The translations under genes were made by a program, and so were the position numbers. 64,000 nucleotides of DNA from the NCBI GenBank assembly GCA_017880865.1, contig JADGRL010000009.1:18064-82063 (forward strand), read 5' to 3'. The notes beneath the pieces are model-generated. The model saw nothing but the letters and a program-made list of their open reading frames with translations, searched no databases and was not told the DNA's origin. Positions 9,479-21,341 of the stretch are shown one piece after another (position 1 is the first letter of the stretch; each line of letters starts with the position of its first letter). Origin of the DNA: Gallionella sp. Lineage in GTDB: Bacteria; Pseudomonadota; Gammaproteobacteria; Burkholderiales; Gallionellaceae.

Positions 9479-10567
9479 TTAATGAATCCGTTGATATAAG
9501 CCGCCGGGTAACACATTGATGCGGCCGCTTAGCTCAAGTGTCAACAGCATGGCGGATAGCTGGCTTACCGTCAAGCCGCAGCGCACGCCAAGCGTGTCCA
9601 CATCCACCGGGTCGAAGCCGATTTGTTCAAGCAGTGCTGAGTCCGGGCCATCTGAATTGGCCGATGTTGCTGGCAAAACAAACACCCCACCCAACTCTTC
9701 GAGAATATCCTGCGCGGCCTCGACCAGTTTCGCACCTTGCTTGAGCAGCGCATGGCAGCCTTTGCTTTGCGGCGCATGTATCGAGCCGGGAATCGCGAAC
9801 ACGTCCCGGCCCTGCTCCAGGGCCAGCCTTGCTGTGATCAGCGAGCCGCTTTGCAATGAGGCTTCCACGACCAGACAACCGAGACTCATGCCGCTGATCA
9901 GGCGGTTGCGGCGCGGAAAATTGGCGGCCAGTGGCGGGGTGCCGAGCGGGAATTCCGAAATCAGCGCACCCTGCTGCGCGAGCGCATGGGCGAGATCGCG
10001 GTTCGCGGCGGGATACACTTTATCCAGCCCGGTGCCGACCACGGCGATGCTGCTGCCGCTGGTGCGACTCTGGCCTTTCAGCGCGCCGCGATGCGCGGCG
10101 GCATCGATGCCGTGCGCCATGCCGCTGATGATGCACAACCCGGCATCGCTCAATGACTTGGCAAATGCCTCGGCGTTGTTGATGCCTTGCGGCGTGGCGC
10201 TGCGACTGCCGACGATGGCCAGCGCGGAGCGATTGAGTAAATCCAACCGTCCTTTCACATACAGCAACAACGGCGGATCGGGAATATTCAACAGTGCTTG
10301 CGGATAGTCGCTGTCGGCGAGTGTGACGATATGGTTGTTGCCATCTTCCAGCCATGCCAAGGCTGGCGCGATGACATCGTCGGCGATGCCCTTGCTGATT
10401 TCAGCCGCGACATCCGCCTTGACGACGGATTTAAGCGAACTGGTGGAAGCGGCGAAAACAGCATCCGGTGAACCGAATTCCTGTAATAACCGACGCGCGC
10501 CTTCCCCGCCCAAGCCCCGTGTCAGACTGAGTGCCAGCCAAGCCTTGAGCGAGACATCCAAGTTCAC
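9479..10567 (-). CDS. dprA: DNA processing protein DprA
   Basis: AIVGSRSATPQGINNAEAFAKSLSDAGLCIISGMAHGIDAAAHRGAL..SEFPLGTPPLAANFPRRNRLISGMSLGCLVVEASLQSGSLITARLALEQGRDVFAIPGSI. Confidence 0.97.
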   Translation of the reverse strand: MNLDVSLKAWLALSLTRGLGGEGARRLLQEFGSPDAVFAASTSSLKSVVKADVAAEISKGIADDVIAPALAWLEDGNNHIVTLADSDYPQALLNIPDPPLLLYVKGRLDLLNRSALAIVGSRSATPQGINNAEAFAKSLSDAGLCIISGMAHGIDAAAHRGALKGQSRTSGSSIAVVGTGLDKVYPAANRDLAHALAQQGALISEFPLGTPPLAANFPRRNRLISGMSLGCLVVEASLQSGSLITARLALEQGRDVFAIPGSIHAPQSKGCHALLKQGAKLVEAAQDILEELGGVFVLPATSANSDGPDSALLEQIGFDPVDVDTLGVRCGLTVSQLSAMLLTLELSGRINVLPGGLYQRIH

Positions 10568-10570
10568 CCT

Positions 10571-11725
10571 TTATGGTGTGCTGACGCGATCGAGTAACAT
10601 CACGGGCAGTTTTGTTTGCATCACCAGCGCGTAGGACACTTTGTCGAACACGCGAAACACAAACACCAGACCGTAGCGTTGATCCGGCAGCGCGTAAGAG
10701 TCTTTCAAGCCGAAAATCCTGCTGACGAGCGATTGACCCGGGTGCGTGATAACTTCACCCTTTTGGTAGAGCGCGAGCACATGGCCGCTTGCCAGCCCGT
10801 CCCGTTTGCCCTTGTTCAGCGTGATGATGGAGTTTTGCCCGCCTTGGGATACGCCACCATAAATAGAAATCACGCGTGCGGAAATATTGCTTTCCGGCGC
10901 GCGCGGCAAATAAGTATTGACCTCCTCGACGGGAGGCAAGGCCAAGCGGTCACCCGCGCGAATTTCCTGAACGGAATGCGTGATAGAGACAGTGCTGACT
11001 TCCGCAAAGCGGGTTACTTCGGCATTGCCCAGATAAACGGCTTCAATGCCCAATTCTTCATCAGTATCTGGGTCGGTAAAGGTTTTGCCCGAGCGGTAAA
11101 TCTGCCACAGATCGCCTTTGTCTGCAGGCAGCCCTTTGGCAAAACCAATGTCATCCTTGGCTAATATCACGCGCCCATCACGCGCGCCGATCAACATTGG
11201 AGCACCATCAAGTTGGCCCTCTTCGATGACCAGCGGCTGCGACAGAAATGGCGCAATGACGCTCGCAGGTATGCTTGCGATGGCGTCGTGAGGGCTTGGG
11301 CTTTCGCGCACTCGGGGAGAAAACTTTACGCCATTGCCCGTATCGCTCACTGCACCTGTGTCGTCTGGAGCGACGATGGCGGGCACTCCGCTCGTGGCCA
11401 TTTCGCCGTTTGTTTTTGGGCTGCTTGTATCGGCTTGACCGATGCGCAAGGTACCACTATTTCGATCGAGAAAGATCACGTCACCAGGATAAACCCAGTG
11501 CGGATCCTTGATCGTGTCTTTGTTCAAACCCCAGATATGCGGCCATTTCCACGGGTCTTTGAAGAACTTCCCGGAAATGTCCCAAAGCGTATCGCCCTTG
11601 ACGACGATGTGCCGATCCGGTGCGTCGGTACGAATATCCGTGCGACTATCCGTGTGACTCTCGGGCTCGGCAGCAAAGGCCAAAACAGGCAGTAAAAAAC
11701 AAATCAGCGATATAATATTACGCAT
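10571..11725 (-). CDS. Secreted LysM domain protein
   Basis: MRNIISLICFLLPVLAFAAEPE signal peptide; LysM DRHIVVKGDTLWDISGKFFKDPWKWPHIWGLNKDTIKDPHWVYPGDVI; adjacent to dprA. Confidence 0.9.
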   Translation of the reverse strand: MRNIISLICFLLPVLAFAAEPESHTDSRTDIRTDAPDRHIVVKGDTLWDISGKFFKDPWKWPHIWGLNKDTIKDPHWVYPGDVIFLDRNSGTLRIGQADTSSPKTNGEMATSGVPAIVAPDDTGAVSDTGNGVKFSPRVRESPSPHDAIASIPASVIAPFLSQPLVIEEGQLDGAPMLIGARDGRVILAKDDIGFAKGLPADKGDLWQIYRSGKTFTDPDTDEELGIEAVYLGNAEVTRFAEVSTVSITHSVQEIRAGDRLALPPVEEVNTYLPRAPESNISARVISIYGGVSQGGQNSIITLNKGKRDGLASGHVLALYQKGEVITHPGQSLVSRIFGLKDSYALPDQRYGLVFVFRVFDKVSYALVMQTKLPVMLLDRVSTP

Positions 11726-11826
11726 GGAAACTCCGGCTGAATCATTATTGGGGGTGCGCAAAGTTGCTGCGACGCCTTAAATTCTGCATCCAGTCTATTT
11801 AATTAGCAAGCATTTATAGGCCACCT

Positions 11827-12330
11827 ATGGCAATTCTGAAAATTTTGCAATATCCTGATGACCGCCTGCACAAGGTCGCTAAGAAAGTTGCGCAAGTCAA
11901 TGAAGCCACCCGCAAACTGGTGCGCAACATGGCTGAAACCATGTATGCCGCACCCGGTGTCGGTTTGGCGGCGACGCAAGTGGATGTGCACGAGCGCATC
12001 ATCGTGGTAGACATTTCCGAGACACATGATCAACTGATGGTGTTCATCAATCCTGAGATCATCGCAAGCAGCGGGGTAAGCGATTGCGAGGAAGGCTGCC
12101 TGTCGGTGCCGGGTATTTATGACACGGTAAGCCGCGCGAAACAGATCACTGTGCGCGCCCTTGATATAAAAGGCGATATTTTCACGCTGGATGCTGAAGG
12201 TTTATTGTCTGTCTGCATCCAGCATGAGATGGATCATTTGATCGGCCGTGTATTTGTCGAATATTTATCCCAGCTCAAGCAGACCCGCATTCGCGCGAAA
12301 CTTAAAAAACGTTTACGCGAGACAATGTAA
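11827..12330 (+). CDS. def: Peptide deformylase
   Basis: [69 protein letters not shown]. Confidence 0.98.
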   Translation: MAILKILQYPDDRLHKVAKKVAQVNEATRKLVRNMAETMYAAPGVGLAATQVDVHERIIVVDISETHDQLMVFINPEIIASSGVSDCEEGCLSVPGIYDTVSRAKQITVRALDIKGDIFTLDAEGLLSVCIQHEMDHLIGRVFVEYLSQLKQTRIRAKLKKRLRETM

Positions 12331-12378
12331 ATTTCTTTGTTGCCACGCCGAACAGAATATTCTCCAAGGTTGTTCATT

Positions 12379-13356
12379 ATGAAAATCATTTTTGCCGGTA
12401 CGCCGCAGTTCGCGGCCAGCGCGTTGGCTGCGCTGCTCAAGGAACATCAGGTCGTCGCGGTGCTGACCCAGCCGGATCGTCCGTCGGGGCGAGGTATGCA
12501 GCTGGCCTCCAGTCCGGTAAAACAACTCGCGCTGCAACATGGTTTGCCGGTGTTGCAACCCTCAACATTAAAAACTGAAGAGGCGCAACGCGCTATTGCC
12601 GCACTGGATGCCGATGTGATGGTGGTGGCCGCCTATGGTCTGATTCTGCCGCAAGCAGTGCTGCGGCTGCCGCGTCATGGCTGCCTGAATATCCACGCAT
12701 CGCTGTTGCCGCGCTGGCGTGGAGCCGCGCCGATACAGCGTGCAATTCTGGCGAGCGACGCCGAGACCGGCATCACCATCATGCAGATGGATGAGGGGCT
12801 GGATACCGGAGACATATTGTTGCGCAACGCATGTCCAATCGAAGCCGCTGATACCGGGCATACCCTGCACGACAAACTGGCCGAAATGGGTGCTGCCAGC
12901 ATTCTCGAAGCGTTGCGCCTGTTGCAGGATCATCGCCTGATGCCGGTTAGGCAGGATAACCAAGCTGCTTGTTACGCCGCCAAGCTGATCAAGAGCGAAG
13001 CGCTGATTGACTGGCGACAGGATGCGCGCCAAATCGAACGTGCGGTGCGCGCCTACAACCCCTTTCCGGTATGTCATGCCAACCTCAACGGCGTCATAAT
13101 AAAAATCTGGCAGGCTGAAGTATGCCAAAACATGCAGGGCGATCCGGGCAAGGTCTTGGCCGTGGACAAGCACGGCATCACGGTAGCGTGCGGCAAAGAC
13201 GCTTTGCGCCTGGGGACGTTGCAGCGTCCGGGTGGCAAGGCGCAGTCTGCCGCACAATTTCTGCAAGCCATGCCGCTCAAGGCAGGCGATCAATTCTCGG
13301 TAAATTATAACCAGCCACCAGGTTGTCGTTCTTTGACAACCCAGTGGAATGGCTAG
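12379..13356 (+). CDS. fmt: Methionyl-tRNA formyltransferase
   Basis: MKIIFAGTPQFAASALAALL..HASLLPRWRGAAPIQRAILASDAETGITIMQMDEGLDTGDILL; ATG at 12379 preferred over the track start. Confidence 0.97.
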   Translation: MKIIFAGTPQFAASALAALLKEHQVVAVLTQPDRPSGRGMQLASSPVKQLALQHGLPVLQPSTLKTEEAQRAIAALDADVMVVAAYGLILPQAVLRLPRHGCLNIHASLLPRWRGAAPIQRAILASDAETGITIMQMDEGLDTGDILLRNACPIEAADTGHTLHDKLAEMGAASILEALRLLQDHRLMPVRQDNQAACYAAKLIKSEALIDWRQDARQIERAVRAYNPFPVCHANLNGVIIKIWQAEVCQNMQGDPGKVLAVDKHGITVACGKDALRLGTLQRPGGKAQSAAQFLQAMPLKAGDQFSVNYNQPPGCRSLTTQWNG

Positions 13357-13368
13357 GGGTTTCATCAG

Positions 13369-14643
13369 ATGCACAACATACAAATCGCCGCAGCGCAAAT
13401 CGTTCAGCAAGTGCTGGTGGACGGCCGCAACCTCAATCAGGTTCTGGATGAATCTTTGCGCAGAAAATCGGTATGGACTCCGGCACAGCGCGCGGCCTTG
13501 CAGGATTTAAGCTATGGCACATTGCGTTTTTACGGACAATTGCGCGCAGTGTTAAGTTTGTTGCTGCATAAGCCGATGCTGGATCAGCGTATCTACTACG
13601 TGCTGCTGGTGGCGCTATACCAGTTGCAATACAGCAAGGCCGCGCAACATGCGGTGGTCGATCACGCGGTGCGCTCCGCACAAATGTTGAACACTAAAAT
13701 CAGCGGTCTGGTCAATGCGATCTTGCGCAATTTCCTGCGCCGCCGTGACGCATTGCTGGAACAGGCTGCTCTGCACGCGGAAGGCAAATACAGTTACCCG
13801 CAATGGTGGATCGATGAACTTCAAGCACAATATGGAGATCGTACCGCAGCGGTACTGGAAGCGGGCAATCTGCATCCGCCGATGACGCTGCGTGTCAATC
13901 AAAGACGCGGCACGACAACGGATTATTTGGCACTATTGAAACTGAGCGATCTTTCGGCGCGGCTGATAGCACCGGATGCGCTGCAACTGGATAAGCCGGT
14001 GCCGGTGGACAAGCTGCCAGGATTCTTTGCCGGGCAGGTTTCTGTACAGGATGCCGGTGCGCAATATGCCGCGCGGCTGCTGGATGTTCGTGATGGCCTA
14101 CGCGTGCTGGATGCCTGCGCCGCCCCAGGCGGCAAGACCGCGCATATTCTGGAGCGCGCCGCCGTACAGATGACTGCGGTGGACAAGGACGAGAAACGCT
14201 TAGCTCGCGTCTCAGCAAATTTGCAGCGTCTGGGATTGTCCGCGCATCTGGTGGTCGGAGATGCAGCCGAGCCGCAAGATTGGTGGGATGGCGAGGTGTT
14301 TGATCGTATTCTTGCCGATGTGCCTTGCTCGGCCACCGGCGTGGTGCGCCGCCATCCCGACATCAAGTGGCTGCGCCGCAGCACGGACATGGCCGGTTTT
14401 GCAGCACAACAGATGGATATTCTGCAGGCACTGTGGCGACTGCTGGCGCAAGATGGTAAATTGCTCTATGCCACCTGCTCGGTTTTTCATCAGGAGAACG
14501 AACAGGTTGTCGCTGCGTTTCTGGCCCTGCAGCCCGATGCACGGAGGCTGCCGATTGCTTTGCCTGATGATATAAACGGTCAGTTGCTGCCCAATGATCA
14601 GCATGATGGATTCTTTTATGCCTTGTTGCAAAAAGTTGCTTAG
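13369..14643 (+). CDS. rsmB: 16S rRNA (cytosine-967-C5)-methyltransferase
   Basis: NusB-like N-terminus; VLDACAAPGGKTAHILE..ILADVPCSATGVVRRHPDIKWLR..LLYATCSVFHQENEQVV. Confidence 0.97.
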   Translation: MHNIQIAAAQIVQQVLVDGRNLNQVLDESLRRKSVWTPAQRAALQDLSYGTLRFYGQLRAVLSLLLHKPMLDQRIYYVLLVALYQLQYSKAAQHAVVDHAVRSAQMLNTKISGLVNAILRNFLRRRDALLEQAALHAEGKYSYPQWWIDELQAQYGDRTAAVLEAGNLHPPMTLRVNQRRGTTTDYLALLKLSDLSARLIAPDALQLDKPVPVDKLPGFFAGQVSVQDAGAQYAARLLDVRDGLRVLDACAAPGGKTAHILERAAVQMTAVDKDEKRLARVSANLQRLGLSAHLVVGDAAEPQDWWDGEVFDRILADVPCSATGVVRRHPDIKWLRRSTDMAGFAAQQMDILQALWRLLAQDGKLLYATCSVFHQENEQVVAAFLALQPDARRLPIALPDDINGQLLPNDQHDGFFYALLQKVA

Positions 14644-15295
14644 TGGATTGCTGCGCGGTGCGGTGCTGGCGTGGCTATTCGCCGCGACCGCCCAGGCCGA
14701 GGGCATTTCCGTCAACAAGGTCGAGATTCGCTTGGATGAAGTGGGCTACCAACTCTCCGCCAGTTATGACATCAACCTGAACTTCCGGGTGCAACAGGCT
14801 TTGTCCCACGGCATCCCGCTTTATTTTGTGGGCGAGTTTTCACTGACGCATACTCGCTGGGATTGGCTTGATACAGCGCAACAGGCCGTGCAGCGCAGCA
14901 TCCCGCGTTATTTTACCGGCAATTCACCGACGACACGCTGGTCATGGCTGGATGAAGAAATCTTTGTTGGCGAACAGACCGTCAAACTCTCCTACAGCGT
15001 TCTGACAGGACGATACCGCATCTCGCGCGGCGCTCTGTTCCAGAATTTTGCCAGCCTTGAAGATGCGTTAAGTATGCTGTCCAGACAAAGCTCGACGATC
15101 ATTCCAGCCAAGCTGATAAAAAAAGATGGCGGCTATATGGCGGCAGCGCGTCTGCGCCTGGACATTGAGCAACTGCCCAAACCTTTGCAAGTGAACGCGC
15201 TGACCGACAATGACTGGACGCTCGATTCCGATTGGTATCGCTGGGTGATCAATCCAGCGGAAATCGTCATGCACGCCGGCAGCAAAGCGGAGTAA
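14618..15295 (+). CDS. DUF4390 domain-containing protein
   Basis: MPCCKKLLSGLLRGAVLAWLFAATAQAEG signal peptide; YDINLNFRVQQALSHGIPLYFVGEFSLTHTRWDW; between rsmB and an ntrY-like kinase. Confidence 0.8.
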   Translation: MPCCKKLLSGLLRGAVLAWLFAATAQAEGISVNKVEIRLDEVGYQLSASYDINLNFRVQQALSHGIPLYFVGEFSLTHTRWDWLDTAQQAVQRSIPRYFTGNSPTTRWSWLDEEIFVGEQTVKLSYSVLTGRYRISRGALFQNFASLEDALSMLSRQSSTIIPAKLIKKDGGYMAAARLRLDIEQLPKPLQVNALTDNDWTLDSDWYRWVINPAEIVMHAGSKAE

Positions 15296-15298
15296 CGT

Positions 15299-17419
15299 GT
15301 GAACTATCTGATTTTTATCAGTGTCGCCGTTGGCGGGGTGCTGCTGTATTTGTTGTCCAGCAGCGGTGCCAACACCGAAGTTTTTTCCATCAACTATTAC
15401 GGCTTGCTCGGATTGACCGGCTTGCTTGCACTGGGTTTGATGGGATTGGTCGGCTTTCAACTATGGCGGTTGCGCACCAAGCTCAAGAACGGGGTTTTCG
15501 GTGCCAAACTGACGTTGCGTCTGGTGTTGTTTTTCACGCTGATCGCGGTGCTGCCGGGCATATTGATCTATGCGGTGTCGGTGCAATTTTTGGACAAAAG
15601 CATCGAATCGTGGTTTGACGTACGCGTTGAGAAAGCGCTGGAAGGCGGCCTCAACCTCGGCAGAAGCGGCCTGGACAATAGCCTGAAAGCGCTTTCGAAA
15701 AAGGCACAATTTACTGCGTTATTATTGGCTGAAAAACAAGCTGGGCAATATCAGCGCGCACTCGATCAATTGGTGGGCGAAGATGTGGCACAGGAAGCGG
15801 CCCTGTTTACCATCAAGGGAAATCTGATCGCCTCTTCCTCGGGCGATAACGCGCGATTGCCTGACAAGCCCGATGACGATTTGTTGCGCCTGACGCTGAG
15901 CAAGGGCGAATACGCGGTGATTGATACCTTGCCTAACCGGGGTTTGACACTGTTAGCGTTAGTGATCGTCAACTCCAAAACTCAGGCGGGCGGGCGATTT
16001 GTGTTGCAATTCACCCAGCCGGTGCCAAAACAGATCGAGGCGGATGCCGAAACCGTGCAAACGGTGTATCGCGATTATCAGGAACTAACCCTCTCCCGCC
16101 TCGGATTGAAACGGCTATACGCAATCACTTTGACGCTGTCATTATTGGTGGTGTTGCTGACGGCGGTATCTGCGGCATTTTTCCTCAGTGAAAGATTCGG
16201 GTCGTCGCTGGAAGCGCTGGCAGAAGGGACGCGTGCGGTGGCACAAGGCGATTTCACCGAACAATATCCGATTCAGAGCAGCGATGAACTGGGCGCTTTG
16301 ACCGGCTTGTTCAACCAGATGACTCGCCAGTTATTCGAGGCGAAGCTGGCCAGCGAACGCCAGCAGCGCGTGGTGGAGGGTGCGAAAGTTCATCTGGAAA
16401 GCGTATTGACCCACCTGTCCTCCGGCGTACTGACACTGGATCATGAATTGCGCCTGCGCTCGGTGAATACCAGTGCTGCACAAATCCTGGCCGCCCCGCT
16501 GCAGGAGATGCAACGCATGTCGTTAAGTCAAATCGCCGAGAAGTTCAGCCTGCTCAGATCATTCTGCCACACCGTCATGGATGCTTTCGGCGAAACAGAT
16601 AGTGGCGAATGGCAGCGACAGATTGAACGTCTGAGCAGAAATGGTAACCAGATTCTGCTGATGCGCGGAACACGACTACCGCATGGCGGGGAAGCGGGTT
16701 TTGTCGTGGTGTTCGACGACATCAGCCACCTGTTGCAGGCCGAGCGTCAGGCGGCTTGGGGCGAAGTAGCGCGACGCTTGGCACACGAAATCAAGAATCC
16801 GCTCACCCCGATACAGCTCTCGGCGGAGCGTTTGCAGCACAAGCTCAGCGACAAGCTGGATGTTGGCGACGCACAACTATTACGACGCGCCACACAAACT
16901 ATCGTCAGCCAGGTCGCCGCGATGAAAAACATGGTGAACGATTTTGCCAATTACGCGCGAGGTCCGGCATTGAAGCTGTCGCATCTGGATGTGCACAAGC
17001 TGATCAAGGAAGTGCTGGGCCTGTATGAGACGAACGTCACTTTTATCGTATTGAAGCTGGATGCGTCGCACAGCGAAGTTAACGGGGACGCGACTCGTTT
17101 GCGCCAGGTGATTCACAACCTGCTGCAAAATGCGCAGGATGCGTTACAGGGCGTCGTGCAGCCGACCATAACCTTGCACACTGAAACTCAGAATGGCGAA
17201 ATTCATCTGTGGGTCGAGGACAATGGCGCGGGCTTTCCAGAAAGTGTACTGTCACGCGCCTTTGAGCCCTACATGACGACCAAGCCAAAAGGTACTGGAT
17301 TGGGGCTGGCAATCGTTAAAAAGATCGTGGAAGAACATGGTGGGCACATCACCATCGAAAATATCGTGGATGGCGGAGCGCGCGTCAGTATTGTGCTGCC
17401 GTTAATCGAGGAGACCTAA
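15299..17419 (+). CDS. NtrY-like membrane sensor histidine kinase (HAMP-PAS-HisKA-HATPase)
   Basis: GTG start; LAEGTRAVAQGDFTEQYPIQSSDELGALTGLFNQMTRQL (HAMP); AWGEVARRLAHEIKNPLTPIQLSAERLQ; GTGLGLAIVKKIVEEHGG. Confidence 0.92.
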   Translation: MNYLIFISVAVGGVLLYLLSSSGANTEVFSINYYGLLGLTGLLALGLMGLVGFQLWRLRTKLKNGVFGAKLTLRLVLFFTLIAVLPGILIYAVSVQFLDKSIESWFDVRVEKALEGGLNLGRSGLDNSLKALSKKAQFTALLLAEKQAGQYQRALDQLVGEDVAQEAALFTIKGNLIASSSGDNARLPDKPDDDLLRLTLSKGEYAVIDTLPNRGLTLLALVIVNSKTQAGGRFVLQFTQPVPKQIEADAETVQTVYRDYQELTLSRLGLKRLYAITLTLSLLVVLLTAVSAAFFLSERFGSSLEALAEGTRAVAQGDFTEQYPIQSSDELGALTGLFNQMTRQLFEAKLASERQQRVVEGAKVHLESVLTHLSSGVLTLDHELRLRSVNTSAAQILAAPLQEMQRMSLSQIAEKFSLLRSFCHTVMDAFGETDSGEWQRQIERLSRNGNQILLMRGTRLPHGGEAGFVVVFDDISHLLQAERQAAWGEVARRLAHEIKNPLTPIQLSAERLQHKLSDKLDVGDAQLLRRATQTIVSQVAAMKNMVNDFANYARGPALKLSHLDVHKLIKEVLGLYETNVTFIVLKLDASHSEVNGDATRLRQVIHNLLQNAQDALQGVVQPTITLHTETQNGEIHLWVEDNGAGFPESVLSRAFEPYMTTKPKGTGLGLAIVKKIVEEHGGHITIENIVDGGARVSIVLPLIEET

Positions 17420-18069
17420 TGACAAACAAGCAAATTCTGGTGGTGGATGATGAAATCGGCATCCGCGAATTATTGTCGGAAATTCTGACCGATGAAGGTT
17501 ATCGGGTACACATGGCCGAAAACGCCGCTCAGGCACGCGCCATACGGCACGAGCGCGAACTGGATCTGGTGCTACTCGATATCTGGATGCCGGACACCGA
17601 TGGTATAACTTTGCTCAAGGAATGGGTCGAGCAGGATTTACTGACCATGCCGGTGGTGATGATGTCAGGTCACGGCACAATTGAAACGGCGGTCGAAGCG
17701 ACACGAATCGGTGCGGTGGATTTTCTGGAAAAACCCATTTCGTTGCAAAAACTGCTCAGCACCATTGCAAAGGCGATCCGGGATGATGAGCCCAAACCTC
17801 AGATCCAGCCTGTCGAGTTGCCGGGCCAAAATGTTGATTTAAGCGTCGATGTACATGCGGTGCAAATTTCTCTACCGCTGGATATACCCTTGCGCGAAGC
17901 GCGCGACCATTTTGACGCGCTTTACTTTGACTATCATATGCAAAAAGAGTCCGGGAACGTCTCGCGGGTAGCCGACAAGATCGGGCTGGAGCGCACCCAT
18001 CTTTACCGCAAACTCAAGCAATTAGGCATTAAGTTCGTCAAAAAGGACGGCTTTGACGATGCACAATAG
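17419..18069 (+). CDS. NtrX-like response regulator: receiver + Fis-type HTH, no AAA+ domain
   Basis: ILVVDDEIGIRELLSEILTDEGYRV..DLVLLDIWMPDTDGITLL..VEATRIGAVDFLEKPISLQKLL; C-term ESGNVSRVADKIGLERTHLYRKLKQLGI. Confidence 0.9.
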   Translation: MTNKQILVVDDEIGIRELLSEILTDEGYRVHMAENAAQARAIRHERELDLVLLDIWMPDTDGITLLKEWVEQDLLTMPVVMMSGHGTIETAVEATRIGAVDFLEKPISLQKLLSTIAKAIRDDEPKPQIQPVELPGQNVDLSVDVHAVQISLPLDIPLREARDHFDALYFDYHMQKESGNVSRVADKIGLERTHLYRKLKQLGIKFVKKDGFDDAQ

Positions 18070-18150
18070 AGAACTGCAACCGGGCGTCCGTAGCGTAGCG
18101 GTTGCCCTAATCGGGGTGGTGCGGCATAATTACCGGTCTAAACGAATATC

Positions 18151-18186
18151 GGGCACCCCTGTAAATTCATTTTTACCTGGGTGCCC
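18151..18186. other. Hairpin in ntrX-like/tkt intergenic region
   Basis: gggcacccctgtaaattcatttttacctgggtgccc: 8-bp outer stem plus gtaaa/tttac inner pairing; no U-tract. Confidence 0.5.
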
Positions 18187-18232
18187 TTCACATAACCAAT
18201 CCCGCAGGGATGTTTTATAGAGGTAATAGGAA

Positions 18233-20248
18233 ATGGCTGCAACGCGAAGCTTCACCCCGCCCAAATTCAACGACACAACCGGAGCAATCCGCATGCTGGC
18301 AGTGGATGCCGTGCAAAAAGCGAACTCCGGTCATCCGGGCGCGCCGATGGGGATGGCGGAAATCGCCGACGTGTTGTGGAACCGCCATTTGCGCCATAAC
18401 CCGACCAACCCGAAGTGGCCGGACCGTGACCGTTTCGTGCTGTCCAATGGCCACGGCTCGATGCTGATTTATGCGCTGCTTCATTTGTCCGGTTACGACT
18501 TGCCTATCGAAGAGCTGAAGCGCTTCCGTCAATTGCATTCCAAGACTCCGGGGCACCCGGAATATGGCTACACCGCTGGCGTTGAAACCACCGGTGGGCC
18601 GCTCGGTCAAGGCATCACCAATGCGGTGGGCATGGCGATGGCGGAAAAGTTGCTGGCTGCTGAATTCAACAAGCCCGGCCACGAGATCGTCAATCATCAC
18701 ACCTACGTGTTCATGGGCGACGGCTGCATGATGGAAGGTATTTCGCATGAGGCCTGTGCCTTGGCCGGTACCTGGGGTCTGGGCAAACTGACCGCGTTCT
18801 GGGACGACAACAACATCTCGATCGATGGCCATGTGGATGGCTGGTTCACCGACGATACCCCGAAGCGTTTCGAATCGTACGGCTGGCACGTGGTTTCAGT
18901 GAATGGCCATGATTCGGAAGCAATCGATGCCGCGATCAATGCTGGCAAAGCGGTGACCGACAAGCCAACGCTGATTTGTTGCAAGACCATCATCGGCATG
19001 GGTTCGCCTAACAAGGCTGACACCCATGACGTACATGGCGCAGCACTGGGCGATGCCGAAGTCGCCGCGACACGCGAATACATTGGCTGGAAATATCCTC
19101 CCTTTGAAATACCTAAGCATGTCTATGAAGCTTGGGATGCGCGCACCAAGGGCGCGGGTCTGGAAAAATTGTGGAACAACAAGTTTGCCGAATACAAGGC
19201 CGCGTTCCCGAAAGAGGCCGCTGAATTCGATCGCCGCATCAAGGGTGAATTGCCATTGGAGTGGGCGGCGCATGCTAAAGATGCGATCGCTAAAATCAAC
19301 GAAAAGGCTGAGACCATTGCGACCCGCAAGGCTTCGCAAAACGCGATTAACGCCCTGGCTCCGGCATTGCCTGAATTCCTCGGCGGTTCGGCCGACCTGA
19401 CCGGCTCTAACCTGACTAACTGGACGGGCTGCAAGCATGTTCGCGGCAACAGCACCGGCAACTACATCAGCTATGGCGTGCGCGAATTCGGCATGTCGCA
19501 CATCATGAACGGCATGGCCCTGCACGGCGGTTTTCTGCCGTTCGGCGGCACGTTCCTGATGTTCTCCGAATATGCTCGCAATGCGCTGCGCATGGCGGCA
19601 CTGATGAAGCAACGCGTGATTTTTGTGTTTACGCATGACTCCATCGGCTTGGGCGAAGATGGTCCGACCCACCAACCGGTCGAACAAACCGCGACGCTGC
19701 GCTACATTCCTAACATGGAAGTATGGCGTCCATGCGACACGGTTGAATCTGCCGTGTCCTGGGTCGCCGCTGTTGAGCGCCATGATGGCCCGAGCAGCCT
19801 GATTTTCAGTCGTCAGAATCTGGCCTTCCAGACACGCGATGCGACGCAAATCGCCAACATCCGCAAGGGTGCTTATGTATTGTCCGAAGCCTCCGGTGGC
19901 AAGCCGCAAGCGCTGATCATCGCGACTGGTTCCGAAGTGACGCTGGCGATGGAAGCGCAAAAAACGCTGGCCGCAGAAGGTATCAACGTGCGTGTCGTGT
20001 CAATGCCGTCCACCAATGTATTCGATAAACAGGACCAGGCTTACAAAGACAGCGTTTTGCCCAAAGGCATGAAGCGTGTGGCTGTCGAAGCCGGCGTGAC
20101 CAGCGGCTGGTATAAGTACGTGGGCCTGGATGGCGCCGTGATCGGAATGGATTGCTTCGGCGAATCAGCACCGGCACCTGAGCTGTTCAAGCTCTTCGGC
20201 ATCACCGCAGCGAATGTGGTGAAGGCCGTCCAGGGCGTGCTGAAATAA
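18233..20248 (+). CDS. tkt: Transketolase
   Basis: [74 protein letters not shown]. Confidence 0.98.
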   Translation: MAATRSFTPPKFNDTTGAIRMLAVDAVQKANSGHPGAPMGMAEIADVLWNRHLRHNPTNPKWPDRDRFVLSNGHGSMLIYALLHLSGYDLPIEELKRFRQLHSKTPGHPEYGYTAGVETTGGPLGQGITNAVGMAMAEKLLAAEFNKPGHEIVNHHTYVFMGDGCMMEGISHEACALAGTWGLGKLTAFWDDNNISIDGHVDGWFTDDTPKRFESYGWHVVSVNGHDSEAIDAAINAGKAVTDKPTLICCKTIIGMGSPNKADTHDVHGAALGDAEVAATREYIGWKYPPFEIPKHVYEAWDARTKGAGLEKLWNNKFAEYKAAFPKEAAEFDRRIKGELPLEWAAHAKDAIAKINEKAETIATRKASQNAINALAPALPEFLGGSADLTGSNLTNWTGCKHVRGNSTGNYISYGVREFGMSHIMNGMALHGGFLPFGGTFLMFSEYARNALRMAALMKQRVIFVFTHDSIGLGEDGPTHQPVEQTATLRYIPNMEVWRPCDTVESAVSWVAAVERHDGPSSLIFSRQNLAFQTRDATQIANIRKGAYVLSEASGGKPQALIIATGSEVTLAMEAQKTLAAEGINVRVVSMPSTNVFDKQDQAYKDSVLPKGMKRVAVEAGVTSGWYKYVGLDGAVIGMDCFGESAPAPELFKLFGITAANVVKAVQGVLK

Positions 20249-20262
20249 TTATTACAATCTAG

Positions 20263-21273
<1,011 letters not shown>

Positions 21274-21341
21274 TTCGTTCCGCACAAGGGCTGGCTGATA
21301 CCCAGCCCTTGTGTTTGTTAGTTTGTAGCAAAGGAAAAAAC

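Noticed and set aside
18896-19960. 354-aa minus-strand ORF
   Set aside because: Antisense to transketolase; no recognisable motif.
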